Below, one piece after another: positions 32,637 to 43,801 of a stretch of 64,000 bases of DNA (positions are counted from its first letter, which is position 1; each line of letters begins with the position of its first letter). The notes under the pieces were generated by a model. That model did not search any database. It worked only from the letters and a program-made list of their open reading frames with translations, and had not been told where the DNA came from. Source of the stretch: Sacculina carcini. Taxonomy: Eukaryota; Arthropoda; Thecostraca; Sacculinidae. The stretch lies in the NCBI GenBank assembly GCA_916048095.2, contig OU696597.1, positions 4,051,550-4,115,549 of the forward strand, given 5' to 3'. A program made the position numbers and the translations under genes.

Positions 32637-33780
32637 CCACTCGGTCGAAGGCGTTCGACCGAGTGGACCGAAGAGCACTGCAACAAATACTGTTGATTTA
32701 CTGTGACTCCAAAATGTTTGTCGACGCCGTCATGAGCCTCTACACGGACACCACCGCTCGTGTGCGGACACCCTGCGGGCTGACGAAGCCATTCGACACA
32801 AGCACTGGCGTTTTGCAGGGCGATACTCTGGCGCCATATTTATTCATCATAGTCATGGACTACGTAATGCGACGCAGTCTGCTGGACAGTAGTGCCTACA
32901 CAGTGCGCCGTCGACTGTCATCACGATATCCTGCAGTTAGACTCTGCGCTCTGGCATATGCTGATGATATCGCCATTGTTGCCGACAATGCAGCAGACGC
33001 GCAGAGTCAGCTGGACCGGTTCGAGGACGTTGCATCAACGGTCGGGCTGCATTTAAATGAAGCCAAATGTAAATACATGGCGGTAAGCAGCGAAGACACA
33101 GCCACCATCAAGACGAAATCGGGTGCTCTGCTAAAACTCACCGCTGACTTTTCCTATCTCGGAAGTGAAATGTCGAATAGCCGAGCTGCGTACCGTCGAC
33201 GCCGACAGCTGGCCTGGCTGGCCGCCCGCAGACTTTCCAGTGTTTGGACTTCAAACGCATCAACACAGGCCAAAATTCGTCTGTTCGCTGCCTGTGTGCA
33301 GTCCACACTGATTTATGGTGGCGAAACGTGGACATTGACAGAGATGCTGACAGTGAGGAAGTCGATGCGGGACATCGTGCTATCCTACGGTATTGCGCTG
33401 GTATCCGCTACCCAACAATTGTTACCAGCAGCAGCCTCTACGCTCAGACTGGCACGGTGCAGGTGTCTCGTACTCTGCGCACGAGGAGACTGACACTACT
33501 GGGACATGTGCTGCGCCGGCCTGATGTGCCGCTGGCTGTCGTGTTGTCCAGTCCGCCTACCGAGCCACGACGTCGAGGCGGTGCCCTGCGTTTCACTTAC
33601 CGGCAGCAGATGGAGGAAGACCTGCAGCGGCTCGGTCTGACGCTTAGTAGTGCAGCTGCAACGGCTACTAATCGCCAGCAGTGGAACCGGCTGATACACC
33701 AGTAATTCATTTTGAATGTGGCTATAGCGCATTGCACCTCCTGCTCCAGCTGGGTGTAATATATGCGTACATCATCATCA
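32637..33780 (+). mobile_element. RTE-like LINE, duplicate copy
   Basis: Identical to 26297-27440, including the foldback junction (32637-32666), the same frameshift near 33340, and the TCTGTT flanks (32631-32636, 33781-33786). Shared defects show that duplication followed LINE decay. Confidence 0.85.
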
Positions 33781-34007
33781 TCTGTTAGTCTATATGTGTG
33801 TGTATGTGATGGCAGATTTGTACTGATACATTGACACTGAATATAGCACTGCATCACAAAGCAAAACATTGACATTACATACGCGTATTTGTTTGTTGTG
33901 TCAAAGAGTTGTGATTGTCTTGTTAAAGTCAGGTAAATGACCTATATTGCACATTTCAGGTCCAATTTCACATATATTTTTTTCAGTACACTAGACTCAA
34001 GCATTCA

Positions 34008-34010
34008 AAC

Positions 34011-34045
<35 letters not shown>

Positions 34046-34052
34046 CACACAT
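34008..34052. repeat. (CA)n microsatellite
   Basis: CA dinucleotides with one AA interruption. The right edge of the 6340-bp unit falls within it at 34023. Confidence 0.85.
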
Positions 34053-34353
34053 ACATATAGTGAAACAGCTATCTCATGTGCATGTCTCGTACAGGGGTTC
34101 TTAATCTTTTGATAGTTCTATACCCGAAATGCATTGTTGAATATGCTTCCATATGCCTAACTTTACTTGACTGTTCACATAATTATCACCAATCATATTA
34201 TTTGTCAGTATGTCTTCTAGCTGCGCGAATATTTCATCCGCTTGAATTTACTGTACATACATAACATAATCATAACATACATAACATAATCATTGACCAT
34301 TTTACTATTCATAAATAATTAATAATTTGTGCTATTACGTGTGTGACACGCAG

Positions 34354-34520
34354 GCAGACACACGCTGGAAAACTTGTGTGGTTTGACGGTGTGGCGATGT
34401 GTGTTGACGTACGACGGACTGCCTCTGCCGCCGCCACTGCTACGTCGACTGCTCTACACTGACACGCTGGTCAGCCTGATCAAGTTCGGCACCAACCGCT
34501 TCTCAACATCGCCGCAGTGA
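34354..34520 (+). CDS. Terminal exon encoding a SOCS box (host gene)
   Basis: After an acceptor (acacgcag, 34346-34353) the exon, entered in phase 1, encodes about 54 residues to TGA 34518-34520. It contains TLENLCGLTV, a match to the elongin-BC box pattern (S/T/P)LxxxCxxx(hydrophobic), followed 9 residues on by LPLPPPLLRRLL, a match to the Cullin-5 box LP-hydrophobic-P. SOCS boxes end substrate receptors of Cul5-elongin BC ubiquitin ligases (ASB, SOCS, SPSB and similar families). The substrate-binding part must lie in exons further upstream that I cannot identify, so no symbol is given. It is the best host-gene evidence in the window besides the zinc-finger gene. Confidence 0.72.
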
Positions 34521-35157
34521 CATCTTGTCTGCACTGCTACAGTGAACTGGTGTCAGTCTCAACGTTCTCAGTGCCTGCTCTCCTTATATACATATACGCG
34601 TGTGCTCGTCTCTTGTGCGTGTGTGTTCTGATGAAATGTCTTGTTCGCTGCAGATAATCATCTGGGCGGTGAAATGGTTTGTGTGTGTCTATATATTTAC
34701 TTAATAATGCAAAATAATGCCGTGTATTTAACGTAACGTAATGTGTGAGTGTGTGAGTCTGTGTAATAGTGTCTGCTGTGCTGAGGCGTCAGTCAGCTAG
34801 TGGCCTAGTACAGTTGCATGATGAGCTGTGTTGCGTGTGATGGCGGTGTGTTTGTTGAACAATGCTGCCATTTTATTCAGCATTTTATTTCTTCTTAGTT
34901 TTAGTGGATCAAACATGCAATGTGTGTGTGTGCTTGTGTGTTGCTGAGGTTCGTTGGTTTTTTATGTCTTTGACGATATTTTATTGCCTCTATCGTATTG
35001 TACTGATCTTAACACTTGTATAACTTGAGCTGGAGTTGGTGCGTGTGTGTATAACTGTACGTGCAATATGTGACATGCGACATGTAATGTGTATATACAT
35101 GTATATACATGAAAGAGTGTTCACAGCAAAGCTGTTGAAGTGAAAAACATTGTGTGC

Positions 35158-35163
35158 AATAAA
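35158..35163 (+). terminator. Possible polyadenylation signal for the SOCS-box gene
   Basis: AATAAA about 640 bp beyond the stop codon, on the same strand, before the next mobile element. The intervening 34521-35157 has no frame and would be 3' UTR. Positional inference only. Confidence 0.35.
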
Positions 35164-35240
35164 ATAATGATAACTATATCGCTACCAAATTATATGAATC
35201 ATCGATTGTTTTTCATTAAAAGGTCTGGCAAGGTCACCTT

Positions 35241-35949
35241 CGTTTATTAATTGTGTTCATGGGTTGCACAGGGCCTCTGGGACCATACAGCACCCGCAGT
35301 CCATTTAAAGCTAAATTACCTTAAAATCATGGACATGAAGACTGGAACGATGAATTGAATGTGATGGTGAACGAAATGTATGTGAATGCCAGTGAATAAA
35401 CCTCACCAAGTTATTCTAAAGCACAGAAGCCGTAAACACTAAAAAAGACGGCCATTATTGAGCGCCGATTGTTTCTCTCCAAGAACTTCGTCAATAGTCT
35501 GAGCCAGTGGCGGCGCAAAGGTGGAGCTTGGTGCTGGAGACCCCAAAAAGATGCCAGGCCCCCTAACTCCACCGAAAAGCATAATAATGGATATTACAAT
35601 TTTTACCACTGTAAATGAAGCCATTTAATTTTGGTTCAAGTTCGAGGACTGAATCAGTGTGCCCCAGTACCACATAATATCATGTAGTCAGCGTTCAAGT
35701 GTAGCTCAAGTCAAGCTCTTCATGCTTCGCCAAGCCCCCTCAACTTTTCCTTAGTCCCCATAACTTTATTCTTAATACCCATCGGAAGAATCTTGGCGCC
35801 GCCACTGGTCTGAACAGACCCAAGACAAAGTTGACAGGGCCTTTGAGAATGATGGACATTCCACCTGGATGTGTTGCACGGAGAAGCGTGCATTACATGC
35901 GGTACACGTGGGTTCAGGTTGTCCAAGTAGAAGATGGCGATGATAAGTG
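35241..35949 (-). mobile_element. 5'-truncated LINE 3' end (I/Jockey-like), interrupted by a hAT MITE
   Basis: Flanked by AGGTCACCTT (35231-35240) and AGGTCAACTT (35950-35959), a 10-bp target duplication with one mismatch. The minus strand encodes the ORF2 C-terminal zinc motif (PTCTACNARFSVQHIQVECP, CX2CX7HX4C), continues past the MITE (TIDEVLGEKQSALNNGRLF) to a stop, then a 3' UTR with TATGGTCCCAGAGGCC and a terminal AATAAACG. Confidence 0.75.
35505..35807. mobile_element. hAT-type MITE, 303 bp
   Basis: Terminal inverted repeats CAGTGGCGGCGC(AAAG) at 35505 and its complement ending 35807 (15 of 16 match), flanked by GTCTGAGC (35497-35504) and GTCTGAAC (35808-35815), an 8-bp target duplication with one mismatch. 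No coding capacity. It splits the LINE C-terminal frame. Confidence 0.85.
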
Positions 35950-35959
35950 AGGTCAACTT

Positions 35960-36700
35960 GTGTCTATGGGTTCATCAAATGATTTATTTCCACCTCATCT
36001 GACATTATCATCTGACATATTTTCCTTATAAACAAGATATTGACGAAGTTCACCACTGATATTACATTATTTACATTGATGAATTTTTCATTTATTAGGA
36101 TTTTAATAGACTTAAGGCTTTACGAATGTAAGATAGCAATTTGATGACACAGGTAGGGTCATTACAAAGGTCATTGCTAATCCATGAGCTAATCCTCTGG
36201 AAAAATCGCGTACATGCAGTTCAGAGAAATTTTGTATTAAGTACATTTATTGAGTACAAGAACACAAGGTTGCAAGTACAAGAACACAATGTTGCAAGTG
36301 CCTACAAACAGGAGCTGTGAGCGCAAACAGGTGTATATGTCACTGAGGGCAGCCCGGCCAGACAAAACACAAAATGCGTAGCGAGAGAGAATGAGTCAAA
36401 CGCAGAGAGAAGCACTGCCAGAATAACTGCCGGTAACACTTAAAACGGGTTTATATAGCTTTATCAGTTAAAAATTCGTTACTTTCAAGTGTCACAACGC
36501 CCCTGATTGATCGGTGCTTCTTAAACGCTATTTCATTGGTCAAATTATAATTTAATACATTTCAAATGGAGTCATGTTTCGGGGAGTAAACTTTGTTTTG
36601 GGGGTGAGTTTTGTTTGATCTACCTCCCGCTCCGCTCTCTCTCGCTTCGCTTACAACTGAAACAATCGACACAACAACTGAAATACTCGACACAAGTGAA
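35960..36700. other. Spacer
   Basis: No supported feature. A short near-duplicate of AGTACAAGAACACAA occurs at about 36252-36292. Confidence 0.5.
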
Positions 36701-36723
36701 ACAATCTGTATCTGTGTGCGTGT

Positions 36724-36960
36724 GGAACATACACTCGAACAATTCGGCATGTTTGAAACAATCTCTGTGTGTGTGTGTGTGTGTGTGTGGAACATACACT
36801 CGAACAATTCGGCATGTTTGAAACAATCTCTGTGTGTGTGTGTGTGGAACATACACTCGAACAATTCGGCATGCTTGAATCAATCTGTGTGTGTGTGTGT
36901 GGAACATACACTCGAACAATTCGGCATGTTTGAAGCGATGTGTGTGCGCATGTGTGTAAT
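36724..36960. repeat. Minisatellite, four units of 55-65 bp
   Basis: GGAACATACACTCGAACAAT starts at 36724, 36789, 36846 and 36901. Each unit ends in a (TG)n run of varying length, which explains the variable period. Frames through it on both strands (CVWNIHSNNSAC repeats) are artefacts. Confidence 0.85.
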
Positions 36961-37140
36961 ATACACATGCACCGTTTGACACAGTTTGACACGCACACTG
37001 AACGAGTGAACGGTTACATGAAAAAATTGAACATTTGAACAATCGATGACACGCACATGAATGTATAGTCAGTTCACTGAAGTCGTGCGCATGATAATCA
37101 AACGTGATATGCACTCGCAAAATGATTATAATTGTTGTGA

Positions 37141-37476
37141 TTATCCTCCAAACATAAACTGGAGAATGAGGAACTTTTGACAGCTTTCGACGCGCCAGTT
37201 AGAAGTTTTTTTCACATAAACATTTCACATGAAAGACCATTACTCTATAATGAATTACACCCCAGGTACAGTTATGAACATCTCAGAAATATTTTGGTGC
37301 AGTCAAGCAAACACAAGTTGCAGGACATCACTCTAATTATTGGCAAATATGAGGTGATAAGGGAACCGCTTGTAAAAGTGAAACCCATAGACGGACACCA
37401 AAGTAAAACACTCAAATCAGTACTATATCTGAGTTTGTGTTGCACGGCACTAAACAATACATACTTACATACATAA
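37141..37476 (+). other. Open frame of unknown nature, no ATG
   Basis: About 110 open codons after TGA near 37138, with a protein-like composition (ERPLLYNELHPRYSYEHLRN) up to about 37350 where a gag|gtgata donor-like site occurs. SSKHKL appears twice, about 45 residues apart. It could be a diverged LINE piece or an exon. I recognise no family. Confidence 0.22.
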
Positions 37477-37674
37477 AGTAATACATACATAATACATACA
37501 TAAAGTGGAGAGTCGCTGGTGTTGATAATGCTGGTGGTCGTGTCATTGGCTCCATCACAGACAACCACAATGTCAACTAGAGCTACTGCAAGATATTCTA
37601 TTTTCCAGGTAATTTCCCTGTGACAGCCAAGCATCGCATAGACAAAGAGCGCGTTTGGTTTCACGCTTTCAACA

Positions 37675-37889
37675 CCAAAGATCGCCTGAAGTGGATGTGG
37701 ACGTCTGGGTACATGAAATTGTACCCAAGCGTCATGAGGATGGAGTGGGGATAAAGCGTGATTGTCCTGCGTATGTCAATTCCCATTTGTATTTGTGATT
37801 GGATTGTGATTGGTATGGTGAGAGTATGTGTCACTGCCAGGCCTGCTCTTTACGCCCTTCAGAACCAAAGCAGGGCGGTGACATGTAAC
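37675..37889 (+). repeat. Dispersed repeat copy 1 with conserved short ORF
   Basis: 215 bp closely matching 41031-41234. The frame reading VWVHEIVPKRHEDGVGIKR and CPAYVNSH is kept open in both copies and ends in TGA at a similar point. Family unknown; it may be the 3' coding end of an undescribed repeat. Confidence 0.6.
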
Positions 37890-39532
37890 CTCTCTTGTAA
37901 CCCACATTTTCATTTTTAGCGTGACGAACGCGCTGGTGCGTGTGCGTTGCGACTTCGGTTTTCAAGCAAATGGACAAACTGGAACCAGGGACATGCCAGT
38001 TGCCTCCACTAATAGCTGGAGACAAAGATGGGAGAGATCGGGAACAGCTGTCGAGATGAAGCCGCATGACCAGTATCGGAATAAAGTAGACGGCTCACTT
38101 TCGTGGAATAATCATAGTACCGAAGTGTACGACACTATCAGTATGAATTGAACTTTCGCCGATCATTCATATCTGTTGAAACACAATAACAGAGCGTGGA
38201 TCGTACGGTATTCTACCTACAAAACGCACTCTAAATCTGCCGTATCAGCTGTCGACGGACCATTTCCGAACAAGACATCGGCAAACTTACGGTGGTGTGC
38301 TTGGTCGAGTATATGCTGCGATCGATCACCGTGTGCTCCCCGCTGTTGTCCGCCTCGCCGGATATAAGAGGAACTAAGTACTGAATTTGAGAGCAGAGGC
38401 GGATGCAAGAGAGGGCTAAGTAAGAAGGTTAGTCACATACTCACTGTTTTCGTGTTGGCTGTTTCATGTTTGCTGCACAGAGGATGTTGCGTATTCAGAT
38501 CACGTCGAAGTCAAAGCACGTCGGGATCACTACCGTACCGAAGGTAGACATGGAGTACACATGAGGGTTAATACTGGGGTCAGACCATACAGGGGTACTG
38601 TATGTGATGAACAATTCATAAATAGTAGTAACCTAACAACACACATGAGACCCTCTGCGGTAGGGGGCTATATTTCTGCCTTGATGGCGATTGCGCTGAT
38701 TTCATCAGTCACATAATTTTGGATATGCGTCATATATTGCATATGTACTTCAAGATGCTGCCGACGAGCAGCGGTGCAGCCAGAGAGACGGCTCACAAAT
38801 TTGTTAATTTAACTTCGCATTCACCTCAACACTAACTATTCCCGGGCTAATGTGTGTGTATATTCATGTATATCTGTGTGTGTGTATGTGTGTAATCTCT
38901 TCAAGAAGCTTTTTACGCGACAAACGTCCGCGTGAAACTACGTATTGGAAAGAAAATATCCACCATCAATGACAGACTGAAGCCCTCAGTAGAAACTGAA
39001 CAACGTCGTAGTGAACATGCTGCTGTATCGTGCATCAAAACAAACCCGAAATATTTTCATCGATATGCAGCAAACAAGTCCTCTTTAAGAACAGGCATTG
39101 ACCCTCTAGTCAGATCAGATGGTGTCGTCATAGATGAACCCAGATCTGTTGTAGACACACTCCGCTCTCAGTTTGAGAAAGTGTTCAGCATACCGGATGC
39201 CGATAAACTGTAAATACGCCCGTGGAATTTTTCTCAAATGAAGGCTTGTTGTCGTTGAGGGATATGCACTTGTCAGCCAATATGATTCATATGGTAATAA
39301 AGGAGAAACTGGACATACATCAGCTGGACCTGAGCCATTTCCACCAATATTTAAAAAAAATTGTGTTGGGGAATTAAGTAAACCTTTGATACTACTCTAA
39401 AAAACCTCTTTAGAAACAGGCACAATTCCTACAAAGATAAAAAGTGCAAAAGTAACACCTATACATAAAGGCGGTTCTAAAAACGAGACCAAAAATTACA
39501 GACCGGTAGCTCTTACCTCTCATATAATCAAG

Positions 39533-40099
39533 ATGCTTGAAAAACTCATTGTTAGAAAAATATCCACGTATATAGAGGAGAAAGAAATGATGAACACAAA
39601 CCAACATGGTTTCCGTTCAGGTCGGTCATGTCTGACCCAATTACTTGGACACTACGGAAGAGTGCTGAATTCGTTGGAAAGCAATAAAGATGTGGACGTG
39701 ATTTACCTTGATTTCGCTAAGGCTTTTGATAAGGTCGATCACGGTATACTTCTTCATAAGCTCCGCCAATTGGGTATCTCAGGAAGACTTGGTATTTGGA
39801 TGCATTGCTTTCTCACTGGCAGAACACAAGTTGTGGCTGCTGACGGGGTGGAATCTGCACCGATGTTGGTCACCAGTGGAGTTCCGAAGGGCACTTTGCT
39901 CAGTCCACTATTATTTACCATCTACATATCAGATATAGACAGCTACACACAACACTCTCATGTCGGGTGCTTTGCCGACGATACTCGTGTGTCACGAGAA
40001 GTATCAACATCGTCTGACGCTGAATTACTACAGCCTGATATCGACTCACTGTACCGCTGGGCGAATGATAACAACATGGTTTTCAATCTAAATTACTAA
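39533..40099 (+). pseudogene. LINE D reverse transcriptase core
   Basis: 189 codons: NQHGFRSGRSCLTQLL, VIYLDFAKAFDKVDHGILL (motif A), SGVPKGTLLSPLLFTIYISD (motif B) and GCFADDTRVS (catalytic motif C). It ends at TAA 40097-40099. The following similarity (QDLGVTLSSDCSF) is in another frame, so this is a fragment of ORF2. Confidence 0.85.
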
Positions 40100-40336
40100 A
40101 ATACTAAAACTAAATTTGAACACATTAGATATAGTTGGAGAAATAATCACAACCATGCAGCCAGTTACGCCGCACGACATGGCACAGTTATCACCAAAAA
40201 AGATCAGGTCCAAGATTTAGGCGTCACTCTCAGTAGTGATTGCAGTTTCACTGTCCATATCGAAAATGCCACCAATAAAGCTCGTGGCCAAGCTGCCTGG
40301 ATCTTACGTACATTTGGAACTCGCGAGGCGGAACCT

Positions 40337-40825
40337 ATGCGTGTACTATTCAAAATATTGGTGCTTCCAATACTAGAATACTGTTCTCAATTGTGGAGTC
40401 CATGGAAGGCTTGTGAGAAACAACTTTTAGAAGGAGTACAGAGATCTTTCACAGCCAAAATAAAATCCGTGAGACATCTAAGTTACTGGAACCGAATCAA
40501 GGCACTTCGACTTTTCTCGTTAGAACGACGCCGTGAGAGATATTATATCATCTACCTGTACAAAATAATGACGGGAAAAGTGATGAACAGTGTCGACATA
40601 CAGTTCTACAAACACAGACGACTTGGAAAACTCTGTCGCATACATAAAATCAACTCAGAAGAGACCACGAGAGTAAAAACCATCAAGAACAATTCGTTTT
40701 CCATCAATGCTGCAAGGCTCTCCAACGTCCTACCTAGAGAATCGAGAGACATGTGCGGTGTTAGCCTCAATACATTCAAGCGGAAGCTGGATGAATTTCT
40801 CTTCACTGTACACACAAACGAGCCA
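40337..40825 (+). pseudogene. LINE D ORF2 C-terminal domain
   Basis: VLPILEYCSQLWSP is the post-RT signature of CR1/Jockey-type elements, followed by an Arg/Lys-rich region (SLERRRERYYIIYLYKIMTG) and FKRKLDEFL. Past about 40825 the frame runs into a hairpin and TG repeats that are not LINE coding. Confidence 0.75.
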
Positions 40826-41030
40826 TTGGCTCGTTTGTGTGTGTATATGTGTATGTGTATCTCGTGTATGTGTGTGTATATGTATCATGTGTGTATGTGT
40901 GTGTTTCCGCAGGCCGAGAAAGGCGCAAATATAAATGTCACGGTCACGTTCGCGGTCACGATCGCGGTCACGGTCGGCGTTGTATACGCAGTATACAGAT
41001 TATACGTATACTTCTCCAAAATAGAGGTAT

Positions 41031-41234
41031 CCAAAGATCGCCTTTAGTGGATATGAGCGTCTGGGTACATGAAAGTGTACCCAAGCGTCATGAGGATGGA
41101 GTGGGGATAAAGCGTGATTGTCCTGTGTATGTCAATTCCCATTTTGGTTTGTGATTGGTATGGTGAGAGTATGTGTCACCGTCAGGCCTGCTCTTAAGGC
41201 CCTTCAGAACCAAAGCAGGGCGGTGACATGTAAC
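41031..41234 (+). repeat. Dispersed repeat copy 2 with conserved short ORF
   Basis: 204 bp matching 37675-37889. Upstream the frame differs (a GH/RG-rich CHGHVRGHDRGHGRRC stretch at about 40925-40980), so only the repeat part is conserved. Confidence 0.6.
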
Positions 41235-41434
41235 ATCACCTCAGCGGCCCACAAAATAGCATTATCTGTGCCGTTATTATCAACGTCGTGACTATATGTG
41301 CACCGCAACCGCTCGAGGGGGCTTCTCCAGATGTCAGGTACCAGCTAACTTCTCACATACAGACATACAAACACACGCAAATCTCCAGCCCGCCAACAGC
41401 TGGTTCAAGCGATTCAAGGACGGAGATGTCGATG

Positions 41435-42015
41435 CAGTGGGTTTCTTTTGAAAAAAACCAAAAACCATGGTTTTTTAGAAAAAACCAAAAACCATGGTTT
41501 TTTAGAAAAAATAAAAAATCATTGGTTTTTTGGTTTATTTATTTATGAAAACCTAGTGACTAAAAATCGTTTTGTCCATGGAGGTTAATTCATGTTTGTT
41601 TTCAGAGTGAACACAGTTTTTTTAAACTCAGAGGTTTCTCAAAATAATGTTTTTCATAGAAACTCGAATGTTTTGTCGTAAATATTCAGGATTTCTCATA
41701 AATACCAACTACAATGTTTCCCTAGCAAAAAGCAAAAATGTTAATAAAAAAATCCCATATCGTGCAAACCCATAAAATCATGCCAAAAAGTACTATTTAT
41801 GAAGATTTAAAACTGTATTAATGAACTCATTTACTAATTCTGAAAATATTTTATCATTCCTATATAAGAAAAATCATTTCTGTCAAAAAACAATTTAAAA
41901 ATAAACATGTTTTTTAAGAAAAAGCCACTTGGTTTAAACCATGGTTTAAAGTAATATGTAACATGTAACATAATATATAACATGTAAACCAAATGGTTTA
42001 AACCAAACAAACCCT
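41435..42015. mobile_element. hAT-type non-autonomous element, relative of element C in opposite orientation
   Basis: It begins CAGTGGGTTT and ends AAACAAACCCTG. Its interior is the reverse complement of large parts of 56824-57240 (for example ATGGTTTAAACC near 41937 and the block around 41565-41600). No 8-bp target duplication is visible at these ends. It carries repeated AAAACCATGGTTTT palindromes at the left end (41464-41515). Confidence 0.65.
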
Positions 42016-42360
42016 GCTGGAAGTTCGTGAAAAATTCGCGCATTGTCTTTTGTCTTTCTTCCCCACCTTGGGCAAATGTTTGAGAGTGGTCTAGTTCAAT
42101 TTTAACTAGGGTATTTAATTGACATTGGTTTCGGTTGTGAATTGTTCTCAGACCATCTATGGTTATATTAGTGCGTAAATTTTACTGTGTAGCAGTTTAT
42201 TAGCTAATTTAATGTGTTATTTTTTTTCGTCCGTTTATAATCTGCTTTCTCATCGAACTTCACCATCAATGCACTGAAATTTCCAGAACGTGCAAGCCGA
42301 TTCGTGCCGGCTGCGAGAATCTGGTCTGCCACGGCGACAAATGCCGACTGGTTCCCTATC

Positions 42361-42396
42361 AACGCCACCTAGACACCTAGTAGTCTAGGTGGCATT
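42361..42396. repeat. Short palindrome of the GCCACCTAG foldback family (copy 1)
   Basis: AACGCCACCTAGAC (42361-42374) and GTCTAGGTGGCATT (42383-42396) pair over 13 of 14 bases around an 8-base loop. Related sequences lie at 49678-49741 and 62179-62192. Confidence 0.7.
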
Positions 42397-42698
42397 GTTC
42401 CGTATCTGCGTCGATTGACGTCATCCACCATTCGTGACGTCACACTCAAGTGTCAGCCAGTCGCCAGTGAGATGTTTATCTTTTGTTTGCACCAGCAGGG
42501 TTCTTAGCCGGGGTGTTCGCTTTCCCAGGGGACATTTTTCCTAAGAGTCTCGGGGATTTCTGTGAACAAATGAGCTGAATTATATCACTTTTCTGATTTA
42601 TATTTTGCCTGGACAAATAGTTTTTGCCTAATGTCTTAAACATTGTGTTGAGATCTCGGGAATTGTGTATTTCTGTTTTTGTCATATAATGTTATCAG

Positions 42699-43377
42699 TA
42701 GGGTGACCTTTTGGTGCGCTAAAAATAGAGAAATGTTGCGCTAAAAAATCCTAAAAGTTGCTCTAAAAAGTTGCACTTAAAATTTTGCAAACATTTCACT
42801 AAAACATTTAAAGGTAGTGATAATCACTGACTTATGAAAAACATACTTTTGTGAGGAAAATTTGTACTTTTTACAGTCTATAACTATTACTACAATACGT
42901 TTTGAGCACTCGCGGTTGTGCTAGGATTGCATGATTCATGAGCTTCAATTGTCACCTCACTGGCGATTTGGATGCGCTAAAAATCACAAATAGCTGTGCT
43001 AAAAAGCTGAGCTCATTGTTTCGCTAAAAATTGTCAATTTTAAATATTAGGATAATAAAATTTAAGCACTGAAATAACACTTTGATAGTTTCACGTTTTT
43101 GTTTCTACTAAATTATGCATTAAGAGCATTCGCGGTTGCGTTAAGATTGTGTGTTTCTCATGCTTGTCTAGTCTGTCGAGTCTGTCGCACTGATGCCTGG
43201 TAGTGGCATTTAAATCTACAATATAATTTGATAGACTCACTCGATGTTAATTTTCTTAAATGTTCAAAGGTATAAACAGATTTTGCAGATAAAACATTAT
43301 TTCATTATGCGGTAATATTATTCAAGTACTCTTGATCTAACTAGTTGCTCTAAGGTTGCTCAAAAAGTATAAAAATT

Positions 43378-43444
<67 letters not shown>

Positions 43445-43801
43445 CCGTATGCAGTGCTATGCACACGCAGGATGTCTAGCACCACACACGAACACAATGT
43501 TCACACGTCTTCCAGATACATGCTTACCGAGTTTATGTTGACAATACATGAACATTTGCTGCATTGTACAACTTTACAACTGACAATTTTTCTTGATAGT
43601 GTGAAACAGTTGTTATAAAAGTTCAAATTTGTCTTAAATCTTAATAGTTGCTTTTAAAAATGGAAAAGTTGCGCTAAAAACAAAAAGTTGCATTTATAAC
43701 TTATTTAATAATTACCTCAGATCAATAAAATATTGATTTTTGGGCTCCTTGTGATGAGCAGATTCTATGATAAAAAAGTTTTGCAACAAAAGGTCACCCT
43801 A
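42699..43801. mobile_element. hAT-type non-autonomous element, 1103 bp
   Basis: Perfect 15-bp terminal inverted repeats TAGGGTGACCTTTTG (42699-42713 and complement 43787-43801) flanked by 8-bp duplications GTTATCAG (42691-42698 and 43802-43809). AT-rich interior with repeated GCTAAAAA motifs and a (TA)n run (43382-43428). No transposase. The ends resemble TAGGG-type hAT termini, as in element B. Confidence 0.9.

Larger units (their letters stand above)
27684..34023. repeat. Tandem duplication, unit copy 2 (6340 bp)
   Basis: Identical wherever compared to copy 1. The junction at 27683/27684 joins a (CA)n tract to mid-gag with about one base of microhomology (C). It contains a 5'-truncated LTR element, its 3' LTR and the RTE-like LINE. 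It may be a real recent duplication or an assembly artefact. Confidence 0.88.
38930..40842 (+). mobile_element. LINE D: decayed non-LTR retrotransposon (CR1-like)
   Basis: Plus-strand element. The pre-RT region at 38932-39213 (IKTNPKYFHRYAANKS) is followed by a frame-disrupted stretch at 39213-39530 that still encodes NYRPVALTS, then RT and the C-terminal domain. Several frameshifts and stops. A 15-bp-arm hairpin lies at the 3' end (40810-40842), beyond which TG repeats begin. Confidence 0.8.

Noticed and set aside
36611-37120. Several 100-166-codon frames on both strands
   Set aside because: They translate the TG/CA-containing 55-65-bp minisatellite; open on both strands because the repeat lacks stops.
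41427-42023. 8-bp target duplication around the 41435-42015 element
   Set aside because: The 8-mers TGTCGATG and CTGGAAGT do not match, so the boundary is supported by homology to element C only.
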